The notes under the pieces were generated by a model. That model saw nothing but the letters and a program-made list of their open reading frames with translations, had not been told where the DNA came from and did no database searches. Both the position numbers and the translations under genes were made by a program. A stretch of 64,000 nt of DNA from positions 992,001 through 1,056,000 of the forward strand of contig NZ_CP063418.1 in assembly GCF_013184985.2 (NCBI RefSeq), written 5' to 3'. The stretch's first letter is position 1. Each line of letters begins with the position of its first letter. This DNA comes from Actinomyces faecalis. GTDB lineage: Bacteria; Actinomycetota; Actinomycetes; Actinomycetales; Actinomycetaceae. Below, piece by piece: positions 27,017-34,778 of this stretch.

Positions 27017-28288
27017 CTAGCGCGAGCGCTTGTAGAAGGGGGAGGGCACGACGCGCATCGCGAGCTGCTTGCCGCGCACGTCCACCGTCAGCTCGGTGCC
27101 GTGCGCCCACGCCGGCTCCTCGGGTGAGGCCGGGGCGAGGAGGGCCAGGGCGACGGGGTGGCCGAGCGTGGGGGAGAGCAGGCCGGAGGTGACCGTGCCG
27201 ACAGCCTCGCCGTCCTCGCCCAGCACCGTGCAGCCGGCACGTGCCGCCCGTCGCCCCTCGCCGGCCAGGGCGACCAGAACCCTGGTCCCCGCCTGCCCCT
27301 CGCGCTCGGCACGTGCTGCCAGGGCCTGGCGCCCGACGAACTCGCTCTTGCCGAGCTTGACCACGGCGCCCAGCGAGGCGTCGAAGGGGGTGATCTCCTC
27401 GGTCAGCTCGTGGCCGTACAGCGGCATCCCCGCCTCCAGACGCAGGGAGTCGCGTGCGGCCAGGCCACAGGGTGTCAGGACCGCGGGCGCCTCGCCCTCG
27501 CCGGTGTCAGGGAGAGGCAGCAACGTGGCCGCGTGGTCGGTGATGACGGTCCACAGGTCCTCGGCCGCCCCTGCCTCGCAGAAGATCTCAAAGCCGTCCT
27601 CGCCGGTGTACCCGGTCCGGGCCAGCAGCACCGAGTGGCCGGCCGCTGTGGCGCGCACGGCCGCGTAGTAGCGCAGGCGCCGCAGGATCGTGGGCCCGCA
27701 CAGCACGTCCGCCCCGCAGTCCTCCGCCGGTGCGTCCTCCTCGGGGCGCAGCGCAGCCTGGACACCTGCGCCGGAGGTGACCACCCCGCCCAGCACCTCC
27801 TCCGCACGCGGGCCCTGGACGGCGATCAGCGCGGTGTCCAGGGACTGGTCCTGGACCCGGACGTCGAAGGCCGGGTCGCTGCTGGTGCAACGACGTACCA
27901 GCTCCTTGGCCACGCGCTCGCGGTTGCCGGCGTTGGGCACCACGAGGTACTCCTGCTCGCCCACGTGGTAGACGATGAGGTCGTCGATGATGCCGCCCTC
28001 CTCGTCCACGATCATCGTGTACCGGGCACGGCCGAGTCCCACCTTGGAGATCTCCCCGATCAGGGCGTGGTCCAGGGCCGCGGCGGCGTCAGGGCCGCAG
28101 ACCCTGACCTCGCCCATGTGGGACAGGTCGAAGATGCCGGCGCTGGTGCGTACCGCCCGGTGCTCGGCAAGGTCGGAGGAGTAGCGCAGGGGCATGTCCC
28201 AGCCGCCGAAGTCGGTGAAGGAGGCTCCCAGCCTCTCGTGGACCTCGTGCAGCGGGGTGCGGCGCAGCGCCGTGGTGGAGTCAGTCAT
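27017..28288 (-). CDS. gcvT: Glycine cleavage system T protein (aminomethyltransferase)
   Basis: Transfers the methylene group of aminomethyl-GcvH to tetrahydrofolate and releases ammonia, 423 aa, some 50 longer than usual because of internal linkers (for example near residue 190, EEDAPAEDCGA). Motifs are FTDFGGWDMPLRY, FDLSHMGEVRVCGPDA, GIIDDLIVYH, RTGYTGEDGFEI and the C-terminal GTVTSGLLSPTLG. Its ATG overlaps the gcvP stop as ATGA, so the two are coupled. Confidence 0.95.
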   Translation of the reverse strand: MTDSTTALRRTPLHEVHERLGASFTDFGGWDMPLRYSSDLAEHRAVRTSAGIFDLSHMGEVRVCGPDAAAALDHALIGEISKVGLGRARYTMIVDEEGGIIDDLIVYHVGEQEYLVVPNAGNRERVAKELVRRCTSSDPAFDVRVQDQSLDTALIAVQGPRAEEVLGGVVTSGAGVQAALRPEEDAPAEDCGADVLCGPTILRRLRYYAAVRATAAGHSVLLARTGYTGEDGFEIFCEAGAAEDLWTVITDHAATLLPLPDTGEGEAPAVLTPCGLAARDSLRLEAGMPLYGHELTEEITPFDASLGAVVKLGKSEFVGRQALAARAEREGQAGTRVLVALAGEGRRAARAGCTVLGEDGEAVGTVTSGLLSPTLGHPVALALLAPASPEEPAWAHGTELTVDVRGKQLAMRVVPSPFYKRSR

Positions 28289-31242
28289 CGGTCGTCCTCG
28301 CTCTCGAAGGTGGTGGGGGCAGGGCAGGTGCAGGTGAGGTTGCGGTCTCCCCAGGCGTTGTCGATGCGGGCCACGGGCGCAAAGTACTTGTCCGTCCGCA
28401 TGCCTGGCAGAGGGAAGGCGGCCTGGCCGCGGGTGTAGGGGCGGTCCCACTCCTCCCCGGCCACCTGGGCCAGGGTGTGGGGGCTGCGCCGGAGCACGGA
28501 CTCCTCGACGGGAACCGCCCCGGCTGCGACCTCGTCGATCTCGGCACGGATGGCACGCATGGCCGTGATGAAGCGGTCGAGCTCGGCCAGGGGCTCGGAC
28601 TCGGTGGGCTCGACCATGAGGGTGCCGGCCACCGGGAAGGAGAGGGTCGGGGCGTGGAAGCCGTAGTCGATAAGACGCTTGGCCACGTCCTCGGCAGTGA
28701 CCCCGGTCTGCCTGGTCAGCTCGCGCAGGTCCAGGATGCACTCGTGGGCCACGAAGCCGTCGTGGGTGTAGAGCGTGGGGAAGGAGTCGGCGAGCTCGCG
28801 TGAGAGGTAGTTGGCGCTCGCGATCGCGCAGAGGGTCACCTCGCGCAGGTCGGCGTCGTCGAGCAGGGCGAGGTAGGCCCATGCCAGCGGCATGACCCCG
28901 GCCGAGCCGAAGCGGGTGCCCATGACCGGGGGGCCGGAGAAGCCGGCGTCCGGGTCACCCTCCTCCGGCGTCGCCGATCCCTCGGGGCCTGCGGGCAGGT
29001 AGGGCGCCAGGTGCGACTTGACCGCGACCGGTCCCACGCCCGGGCCGCCTCCGCCGTGCGGGATCGCGAAGGTCTTGTGGAGGTTGAGGTGGGAGCAGTC
29101 CCCGCCCAGGTCCGCGGGTCGCAGCAGCCCGGCCAGCGCGTTGAGGTTGGCCCCGTCGATGTAGACCTGGCCACCGGCCTCGTGCACCAGGCTCGTGACC
29201 TCGGTGACCTGTGGCTCGAACACCCCGTGCGTGGAGGGGTAGGTGAGCATGATGGCGGCGACCCGCTCGCCCAGGTCGGCCAGGAGCTGGCGCAGGTGGT
29301 CGACGTCGATCGAGCCGTCCTCCGCGGTCCTGACCACCTTGACGCTGAAGCCCGCTCCCGCGGCCGAGGCCGCGTTGGTGCCGTGGGCCGAGGCCGGGAC
29401 CAGGACGAGGTCGCGCTGGCTCTGTCCCTGGGCAGCCAGGTAGTGCTTGATGGCCAGCAGCCCGGTGAGCTCGCCCTGCGCGCCGGAGGCCGGCTGCAGG
29501 CTCACCCGGTCGTACCCGGTGAGTGTGGCCAGTCGGTCCGCGAGCTCACCGAGCAGGGTCCGCCAGCCCGCGGTCTGCGAGGCGGGTGCGTAGGGGTGGA
29601 TGCCGGCCAGCGCCGGGTCCAGCCAGGCCGCGGACTCCACGGCGGCGTTGAGCTTGAGGGTGCACGAGCCCAGCGGGATCATCGAGCGGTCCAGCGCCAG
29701 GTCCCGGTCTGCCAGACGGCGCAGGTAGCGCACGAGGGCGGCCTCGCTCCGGTAGTCGTGGAAGGTGGGGTGGGTGAGGTACTCGCTCCTGCGGGCCAGC
29801 TCGGCCGGCAGCGACAGGTTCTCGGCCTGCTCGTCGGTAGGCAGCCACTCCAGGCCCTCAGGCCCGGTGCCGGTCAGGGCCTCGATGACGTGAGCGACGT
29901 CCTCGTCCGTGGTGGTCTCGTTGGTGGACAGGCCCACGTGGTCGTCGTCCAGGAGCCTGAGGTTGTATCCCGCTGCCTGCGCACGCGCCACGGCGTCCCG
30001 GGCGGTACCGGGCAGGTGCACGCTCAGGGTGTCGAAGAAGCTCATGTGCTCCAGCTCGACCCCTGCGTCCAGGAGCCCGACCGCGATGCGGGCGGCCTGA
30101 CGGTGGGTGTGATCGGCGATGGCACGCAGACCCTCGGGCCCGTGGTGGACGGCGTAGAAGGCGGCGACGACGGCGAGCAGCGCCTGAGCGGTGCAGATGT
30201 TGGAGGTGGCCTTCTCTCGCCGGATGTGCTGCTCGCGGGTCTGGAGCGCCAGGCGGTAGGCGGGTGCGCCGTCGGCGTCGACGCTGACACCCACGACGCG
30301 TCCCGGGAGCTGTCGCCGGAGCGTGTCGGTCACGGCCATGAAGCCGGGGTGGGGGCCTCCGAAGAAGAGCGGCACGCCCAGGCGCTGGGCGCTGCCGACG
30401 GCGATGTCAGCACCCTGCGCACCGGGCTCGGTGAGCAGGGTGAGGGACAGCGGGTCGGCGTCGACGGCGGCCAGGCCTGCGCGCTCGTGGACGGCGGCGA
30501 TCGCGGGGGCCAGGTCGACGACGGCGCCACGGCTGGTCGTGGCCGCAAGCACCGCTCCCAGGACCGGCTCCCCCTCCTCGGCGCCCGGGACGCGGCCGGC
30601 CACGATGTCGGCCGGGGTGGTGGTCACCCAGGGGATGGACAGGGCGTCGAGCCGGGCGGTGGCGACCTGGAGGCACTGTGGGTGCAGGCCCTCGTCCAGC
30701 AGGACGGGACGGCCCTCAGCCTTGCGGACGGCGCGGGCCATGAGCAGGCAGGCCTCAGCCACGGCCGTGGCCTCGTCCAGCAGCGAGGTGCAGGCCACCG
30801 GCAGGCCGGTGAGGTCGGCCACGAGGGTCTGGAAGAGCAGCTGGGCCTCGAGGCGTCCCTGGCTGATCTCGGCCTGGTAGGGGGTGTACGACGTCGTCCA
30901 GGCCGGGTTGGACAGGACGTCCCGCACGATGACGGCAGGGGTGGTCGTGGGGTGGTAGCCGCGTCCGATCATCTCCACGTGGTGGTGGTCGTTGGCGGCG
31001 GCGAGCCGTCGCATGACCTCCACCACCGCGGCCTCGCTCAGGCCTCCGGCGGCGCTGGAGGGCTCTGTGCGCTCCGGGGCCGCCAGACGCGGCAGCCCGG
31101 CGGGTACGACGGCCTCGGCCAGCTCCTCCAGCGAGCTCACCCCGAGGGTGCTCAGGACAGGTGAGGAGGCGTCGTGCAGAGCCTTGTAGACCCCGGTGTG
31201 ACGGGTGACGAAAGGGGCGTGGACAGCGGTAGGGCGCGTCAT
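28285..31242 (-). CDS. gcvP: Glycine dehydrogenase (decarboxylating), P protein
   Basis: PLP enzyme that decarboxylates glycine and loads the aminomethyl group on GcvH, 985 aa, the full-length single-chain form. The PLP lysine is in NLHKTFAIPHGGGGPG near residue 722. Other motifs are IGRGYHPTTTP, YTPYQAEISQGRLE, SMIPLGSCTLKLNA and QPASGAQGELTGL. The ATG at 31242 is preceded by GGAGG at 7 nt; an in-frame ATG 33 nt upstream lacks this. First gene of the gcvPTH operon. No glycine aptamer core could be recognised upstream. Confidence 0.96.
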   Translation of the reverse strand: MTRPTAVHAPFVTRHTGVYKALHDASSPVLSTLGVSSLEELAEAVVPAGLPRLAAPERTEPSSAAGGLSEAAVVEVMRRLAAANDHHHVEMIGRGYHPTTTPAVIVRDVLSNPAWTTSYTPYQAEISQGRLEAQLLFQTLVADLTGLPVACTSLLDEATAVAEACLLMARAVRKAEGRPVLLDEGLHPQCLQVATARLDALSIPWVTTTPADIVAGRVPGAEEGEPVLGAVLAATTSRGAVVDLAPAIAAVHERAGLAAVDADPLSLTLLTEPGAQGADIAVGSAQRLGVPLFFGGPHPGFMAVTDTLRRQLPGRVVGVSVDADGAPAYRLALQTREQHIRREKATSNICTAQALLAVVAAFYAVHHGPEGLRAIADHTHRQAARIAVGLLDAGVELEHMSFFDTLSVHLPGTARDAVARAQAAGYNLRLLDDDHVGLSTNETTTDEDVAHVIEALTGTGPEGLEWLPTDEQAENLSLPAELARRSEYLTHPTFHDYRSEAALVRYLRRLADRDLALDRSMIPLGSCTLKLNAAVESAAWLDPALAGIHPYAPASQTAGWRTLLGELADRLATLTGYDRVSLQPASGAQGELTGLLAIKHYLAAQGQSQRDLVLVPASAHGTNAASAAGAGFSVKVVRTAEDGSIDVDHLRQLLADLGERVAAIMLTYPSTHGVFEPQVTEVTSLVHEAGGQVYIDGANLNALAGLLRPADLGGDCSHLNLHKTFAIPHGGGGPGVGPVAVKSHLAPYLPAGPEGSATPEEGDPDAGFSGPPVMGTRFGSAGVMPLAWAYLALLDDADLREVTLCAIASANYLSRELADSFPTLYTHDGFVAHECILDLRELTRQTGVTAEDVAKRLIDYGFHAPTLSFPVAGTLMVEPTESEPLAELDRFITAMRAIRAEIDEVAAGAVPVEESVLRRSPHTLAQVAGEEWDRPYTRGQAAFPLPGMRTDKYFAPVARIDNAWGDRNLTCTCPAPTTFESEDDR

Positions 31243-31275
31243 CGAGACCTCCGGACGAGATATGGACCGTGTCAC

Positions 31276-31281
31276 ATCATA
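31276..31281 (-). promoter_or_regulatory. Possible -10 of gcvPTH
   Basis: TATGAT on the minus strand, about 34 nt before the gcvP ATG. No good -35 was seen at the expected distance. Confidence 0.4.
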
Positions 31282-31357
31282 GGGGAGATGTTTCAGGTAC
31301 GTGACGAGACGGCGCGATGGCTCAGGGGCGGCACGGGCGGGACCGGGACGTGCGACG

Positions 31358-31401
31358 CGAGGGCGCCGTCCTCCCGCGTGCCGGGGAGGACGGCGCCCTC
31401 G
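31358..31401 (-). terminator. Terminator of the sugar ABC operon
   Basis: CGAGGGCGCCGTCCTCCC pairs perfectly (18 bp) across an 8-nt loop, 23 nt downstream of the binding-protein stop on the minus strand. Confidence 0.7.
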
Positions 31402-31423
31402 TGAGAGGCTGCTGCCAGGCCTG

Positions 31424-32827
31424 CTACTCCTTGGTCGAGGTCTGGAACAGGAGGTTGACCTGCTCGTTGTAGGCCGTCAGCGTCGAGGCCGGCTTGCGCT
31501 CGACCCACAGGGCGTCGATGCCGGGGGTCATGATGGCCTTGACGTCGGCACCGAAGTAGGTGAGCGGGAAGTAGAAGGTCGTGCCCTCCTTGAGGTGGTC
31601 GGTGAAGGGCTTGGTCGGCAGGCCCGTCTCCTCGAACTTGGCCACGGCCTTGGTCGAGGAGGCGCTGATGGCCGGGAAGACGATGCCATAGGAGGCGACG
31701 ATGTCCTGGGCCTCCTGGGTTCCGAGGAAGGCGACCCACTTCGAGGCGTTCTCGATGTTCTTGGACTGCTTGACGATCGAGTCACCCAAGCCGTTGAACA
31801 GGCTGGTACTGGTGCCGTTGGGCCCCACCGGAGTGCGAGCGATACCGACCTCGATGTCGAGACCGGCGTAGGTGTTGAACATCCACGAGCCGTTGAGGCA
31901 CATAGCGATGGAACCTGAACCGAGCTGAACATCTGTGGACGTCGTCGTCGAGAACGTTCCTGCTGGGCAGAGATACCCCTTGTCCACGAGACCGAAGTAC
32001 CAGTCCAAGGTGTCTTGGAGCTCGGGCTCATCGAATCGGAAGTGCGTTCCCCACGTCTCTTTGTCGGTATACATCCAGCTGCCGACTGAACCAGTGAAGG
32101 GGCTCCATTGCGTCTGTCCGTCCTGGCCAGCCTCCTGAATGCCAAGACCGTAGACGGCGATGCGCCTGGGGTCGAAACCCTCCTCGTCACCACGCACGCC
32201 GTTCTTGTCCACCGTCAAGCGGGCCAGGATCCTTTCGAAGGACCCACCATCTTCCAGGTTCCAGTCCCACCCCTCGAGATCAGCCTCGGACAAGCCGGCT
32301 TCAGCCAGCATGGTCTTGTTGTAGAAGAACGCCACGGTGTCCCAGTCCTTGGGGCAGCCGTACTGCTTGCCGTCCTCGCTCTTCCACAGGTCGATGAGAC
32401 CGTCCTGGAAGGCCGACTCATCGACATCAGCCCAAGCGGCCTGCTCATCCAGAGGAACGAGGACGTCGAGGTCGACGAACTGAGCGAATTTTTGAATGTG
32501 GTCGGTGAAGACGTCTGGACCCGTGCCGGCGATGAAGCCAGCAGTCAGCTTGGTCCAGTAGTCACCCCAGGCGATCTGAGTGATGTTGACGTCGATGCCG
32601 GTCTTCTCCTTGAAACGTGCAGCGCAGGCTTCGTAAGCGGGCTGCTGGCTGGCGTCCCACAGCCAGTACTCCACGGGACCGCCAGCCGGGCGGTCACTGG
32701 ATGACGAGCACGCGGCCAACGTGGCCGCACCCGCCGCGGTGACGAGGCCGCACAGGAAACCTCGGCGGGACAGAGGAGAGCGCAGCGCTGGGAGAGCGGT
32801 GGCGAGATGAGTGTGTGTCGATGTCAT
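31424..32827 (-). CDS. Sugar ABC transporter substrate-binding lipoprotein
   Basis: Extracellular solute-binding protein of the family-1 (MalE/MsmE) type, 467 aa. The N-terminus has a twin-arginine-like SRRGFLCGL and lipobox LAAC followed by SSSSD, so it is a lipoprotein probably exported by Tat. Domains include YWLWDASQQPAYEACAARF and SIAMCLNGSWMFNTYAG. The ATG at 32827 has GAGG at 7 nt; a GTG four codons upstream overlaps the permease stop. Last gene of aga-permease-permease-binding protein. The substrate is inferred to be an alpha-galactoside such as raffinose or melibiose. Confidence 0.88.
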   Translation of the reverse strand: MTSTHTHLATALPALRSPLSRRGFLCGLVTAAGAATLAACSSSSDRPAGGPVEYWLWDASQQPAYEACAARFKEKTGIDVNITQIAWGDYWTKLTAGFIAGTGPDVFTDHIQKFAQFVDLDVLVPLDEQAAWADVDESAFQDGLIDLWKSEDGKQYGCPKDWDTVAFFYNKTMLAEAGLSEADLEGWDWNLEDGGSFERILARLTVDKNGVRGDEEGFDPRRIAVYGLGIQEAGQDGQTQWSPFTGSVGSWMYTDKETWGTHFRFDEPELQDTLDWYFGLVDKGYLCPAGTFSTTTSTDVQLGSGSIAMCLNGSWMFNTYAGLDIEVGIARTPVGPNGTSTSLFNGLGDSIVKQSKNIENASKWVAFLGTQEAQDIVASYGIVFPAISASSTKAVAKFEETGLPTKPFTDHLKEGTTFYFPLTYFGADVKAIMTPGIDALWVERKPASTLTAYNEQVNLLFQTSTKE

Positions 32828-32835
32828 CTGATGCC

Positions 32836-33768
32836 TCACTTGATGCCGTTGAAGCCGATGGAGTTGACGATGCGCTTGGCGAAGGCCGCGAAGAGCAGCA
32901 GCATCGGCAGCGCCGCGACCAGTGTGGCCGCCATGAGACCCGACCAGTCAGGACCGGTCTGTGGTGCCTGGGACTTGAACACCGCGAGGGCAACGGTGAG
33001 CACTCGCGAGGAGTCGGTGTAGGAGACCATCAGGGGCCAGAAGTAGTCGTTCCAGGCCGTGATGTAGGTCAGGATCGCTAGCGTCGAGATGGGTGCCTTG
33101 GCCATGGGCAGGATGAGGGTGAAGAAGACCCTCACCTTCGAGGCCCCGTCCAGCAGGGCAGCCTCCTCCAGCTCACGCGGGATGTTCATGAAGAACTGCC
33201 TGAGGAAGAAGACGGCGAAGGGCGTCATGAGCATCGTCGGCAGCGAGATGCCCAGCAGTGAGTCAACGAGGTGGAGCTGCTTGACCAGCACGAAGTTGGG
33301 CAGGAGCGTGAAGATCGAGGGCACCATGAGCGCGGCCAGGAAGATGCCGAAGACGGTGTCCCGTCCCGGCCAGCGCAGGCGGGAGAAGGAGTAGGCCGCC
33401 ATGGCGGAGAAGAAGACCTGCCCCACGGTCACCAGCGTGGCCACGATGACGGAGTTGCGCAGGTAGAGCCAGAAGCTGATGGCAGCGCCGCTTCCGCCGT
33501 CGGCCAGGGCCTCCTCGGTGGACTGCATGCCGAACACGCGGGCGAAGCCACGCAGGTTGGTGTCCACCGGCAGCAGGCTCGTGGGGTCAGAGGCGATGCC
33601 GGCGTTGGACGACAGCGCGGTGCGTAGCACCCAGTAGAAGGGCAGCAGCGTGAACAGGAGGATGAGGACCATGGCGGTCCAGGCCAGCACACGTCCTGGC
33701 GAGGGGCGCTTGCGCGGCTGGCCGGTGTTGGTCGTGCGGACCGAGGCGGAGGATGTCGTCGTTGTCAT
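32836..33768 (-). CDS. Sugar ABC transporter permease, MalG-type
   Basis: Inner-membrane permease of the carbohydrate CUT1 class, 310 aa, six membrane segments. The EAA loop reads EAALLDGASKVRVFFTLILP near residue 195, where the shared ATPase docks. The N-terminal tail is Thr/Ser-rich before the first helix (VLAWTAMVLILLFTLLPFYW). It starts 14 nt after the first permease gene and its stop lies about 8 nt before the binding-protein ATG. Confidence 0.92.
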   Translation of the reverse strand: MTTTTSSASVRTTNTGQPRKRPSPGRVLAWTAMVLILLFTLLPFYWVLRTALSSNAGIASDPTSLLPVDTNLRGFARVFGMQSTEEALADGGSGAAISFWLYLRNSVIVATLVTVGQVFFSAMAAYSFSRLRWPGRDTVFGIFLAALMVPSIFTLLPNFVLVKQLHLVDSLLGISLPTMLMTPFAVFFLRQFFMNIPRELEEAALLDGASKVRVFFTLILPMAKAPISTLAILTYITAWNDYFWPLMVSYTDSSRVLTVALAVFKSQAPQTGPDWSGLMAATLVAALPMLLLFAAFAKRIVNSIGFNGIK

Positions 33769-33781
33769 GGCTGGTGTCCTC

Positions 33782-34693
33782 TCAGTCCAGGTCCGTCTGG
33801 CCGGCGCGCGTCATCTTGTACTGCAGCGCGGTGATGGCGGCCAGGATGATGAGCAGGCCCACCGCCAGGGCGGAGGCGTAGCCGAACTGGAAGCGGCCGA
33901 AGGCCAGGTCGTAGATGTAGTACTGGAGCACGCGGGTGGCGTTGACCGGACCGCCCTGGGTCGTCACCGAGACGGTGTCGAACACCTGGAAGGAACCGAT
34001 CATCGTCATGATGAGGACCAGGGCCAGGATCGGGCGCAGCAGCGGGACGGTGATCTTCCAGAACATGCGCCACTCGCTGGCGCCGTCGACCTTGCCGGCC
34101 TCGTAGACCGTGCTCGGGATGGACTGGAGCCCGGCGAAGATGAGCAGGGCGGTGTACCCCACGTGGCGCCACACGTTGATGACGGCGATGGTGGGGATGG
34201 CCAGCGTCGAGGAGAAGAAGTTGACGGTGTCCCCGAAGACCGCCTCGATGAGCTGGTTCGTCACGCCCAGCGTCGTGTCCAGGATCCACAGCCACAGCAT
34301 CGCGGCCACGACGTTGGACACGAGGTAGGGGGTGAGCACCAGGGAGCGCACGAGCGTGGACTGGGTGAGCCGCTGCATGAGCACCGCGATGAGAAGAGCG
34401 AGGATCGTCTGCAGGCCGATGTTGATGACCACGTACTCCACGGTCACGCCCACGGCGTTCCAGAAGATCTTGTCCTGGACCATGCGCGAGTAGTTCTGGA
34501 TCCCGATGAACTTCTCGGGGGTCAGCAGGTTGTACTCGGTGAAGGACAGCCAGATGCCCCGGATGAGGGGCCAGATGTAGAAGGCGATGAGGCCGATTCC
34601 GGCCGGCAGGATGAACCCGAGGCCGAGCCGCAGGTCGGTCCTGGGCCGCCGGCGCGTCGCGCCTGCGGGACGGGGAGGTGCTGAGACAGACAT
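33782..34693 (-). CDS. Sugar ABC transporter permease, MalF-type
   Basis: CUT1-class permease partner, 303 aa, six membrane segments beginning with LGLGFILPAGIGLIAFYIWP. The EAA loop is EAGKVDGASEWRMFWKITVP. The ATG at 34693 has AAGGAAA at a good distance; the ATG four codons upstream would put that site inside the gene. No ATP-binding subunit is encoded in the cluster, so a shared MsiK/MsmK-type ATPase elsewhere is expected. Confidence 0.92.
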   Translation of the reverse strand: MSVSAPPRPAGATRRRPRTDLRLGLGFILPAGIGLIAFYIWPLIRGIWLSFTEYNLLTPEKFIGIQNYSRMVQDKIFWNAVGVTVEYVVINIGLQTILALLIAVLMQRLTQSTLVRSLVLTPYLVSNVVAAMLWLWILDTTLGVTNQLIEAVFGDTVNFFSSTLAIPTIAVINVWRHVGYTALLIFAGLQSIPSTVYEAGKVDGASEWRMFWKITVPLLRPILALVLIMTMIGSFQVFDTVSVTTQGGPVNATRVLQYYIYDLAFGRFQFGYASALAVGLLIILAAITALQYKMTRAGQTDLD

Positions 34694-34739
34694 GTTTCCT
34701 TCCATATCGTCGTTGAGATGGAGATCGGGGGGGGGAAGG

Positions 34740-34771
34740 CCAGGGGTGGCGTCTGGGGCCGCCGCCCCTGG
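34740..34771 (-). other. Stem-loop and poly-C tract between alpha-galactosidase and permease genes
   Basis: CCAGGGG pairs with CCCCTGG around an 18-nt GC-rich loop. A run of nine G (plus strand, 34727-34735) lies just downstream on the transcript. A possible stability element or attenuator between enzyme and transporter genes. Confidence 0.4.
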
Positions 34772-34778
34772 GCGTGGG

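Noticed and set aside
29011..31164. 717-codon plus-strand frame opposite gcvP
   Set aside because: Shadow of gcvP, which has conserved P-protein motifs across the whole stretch.
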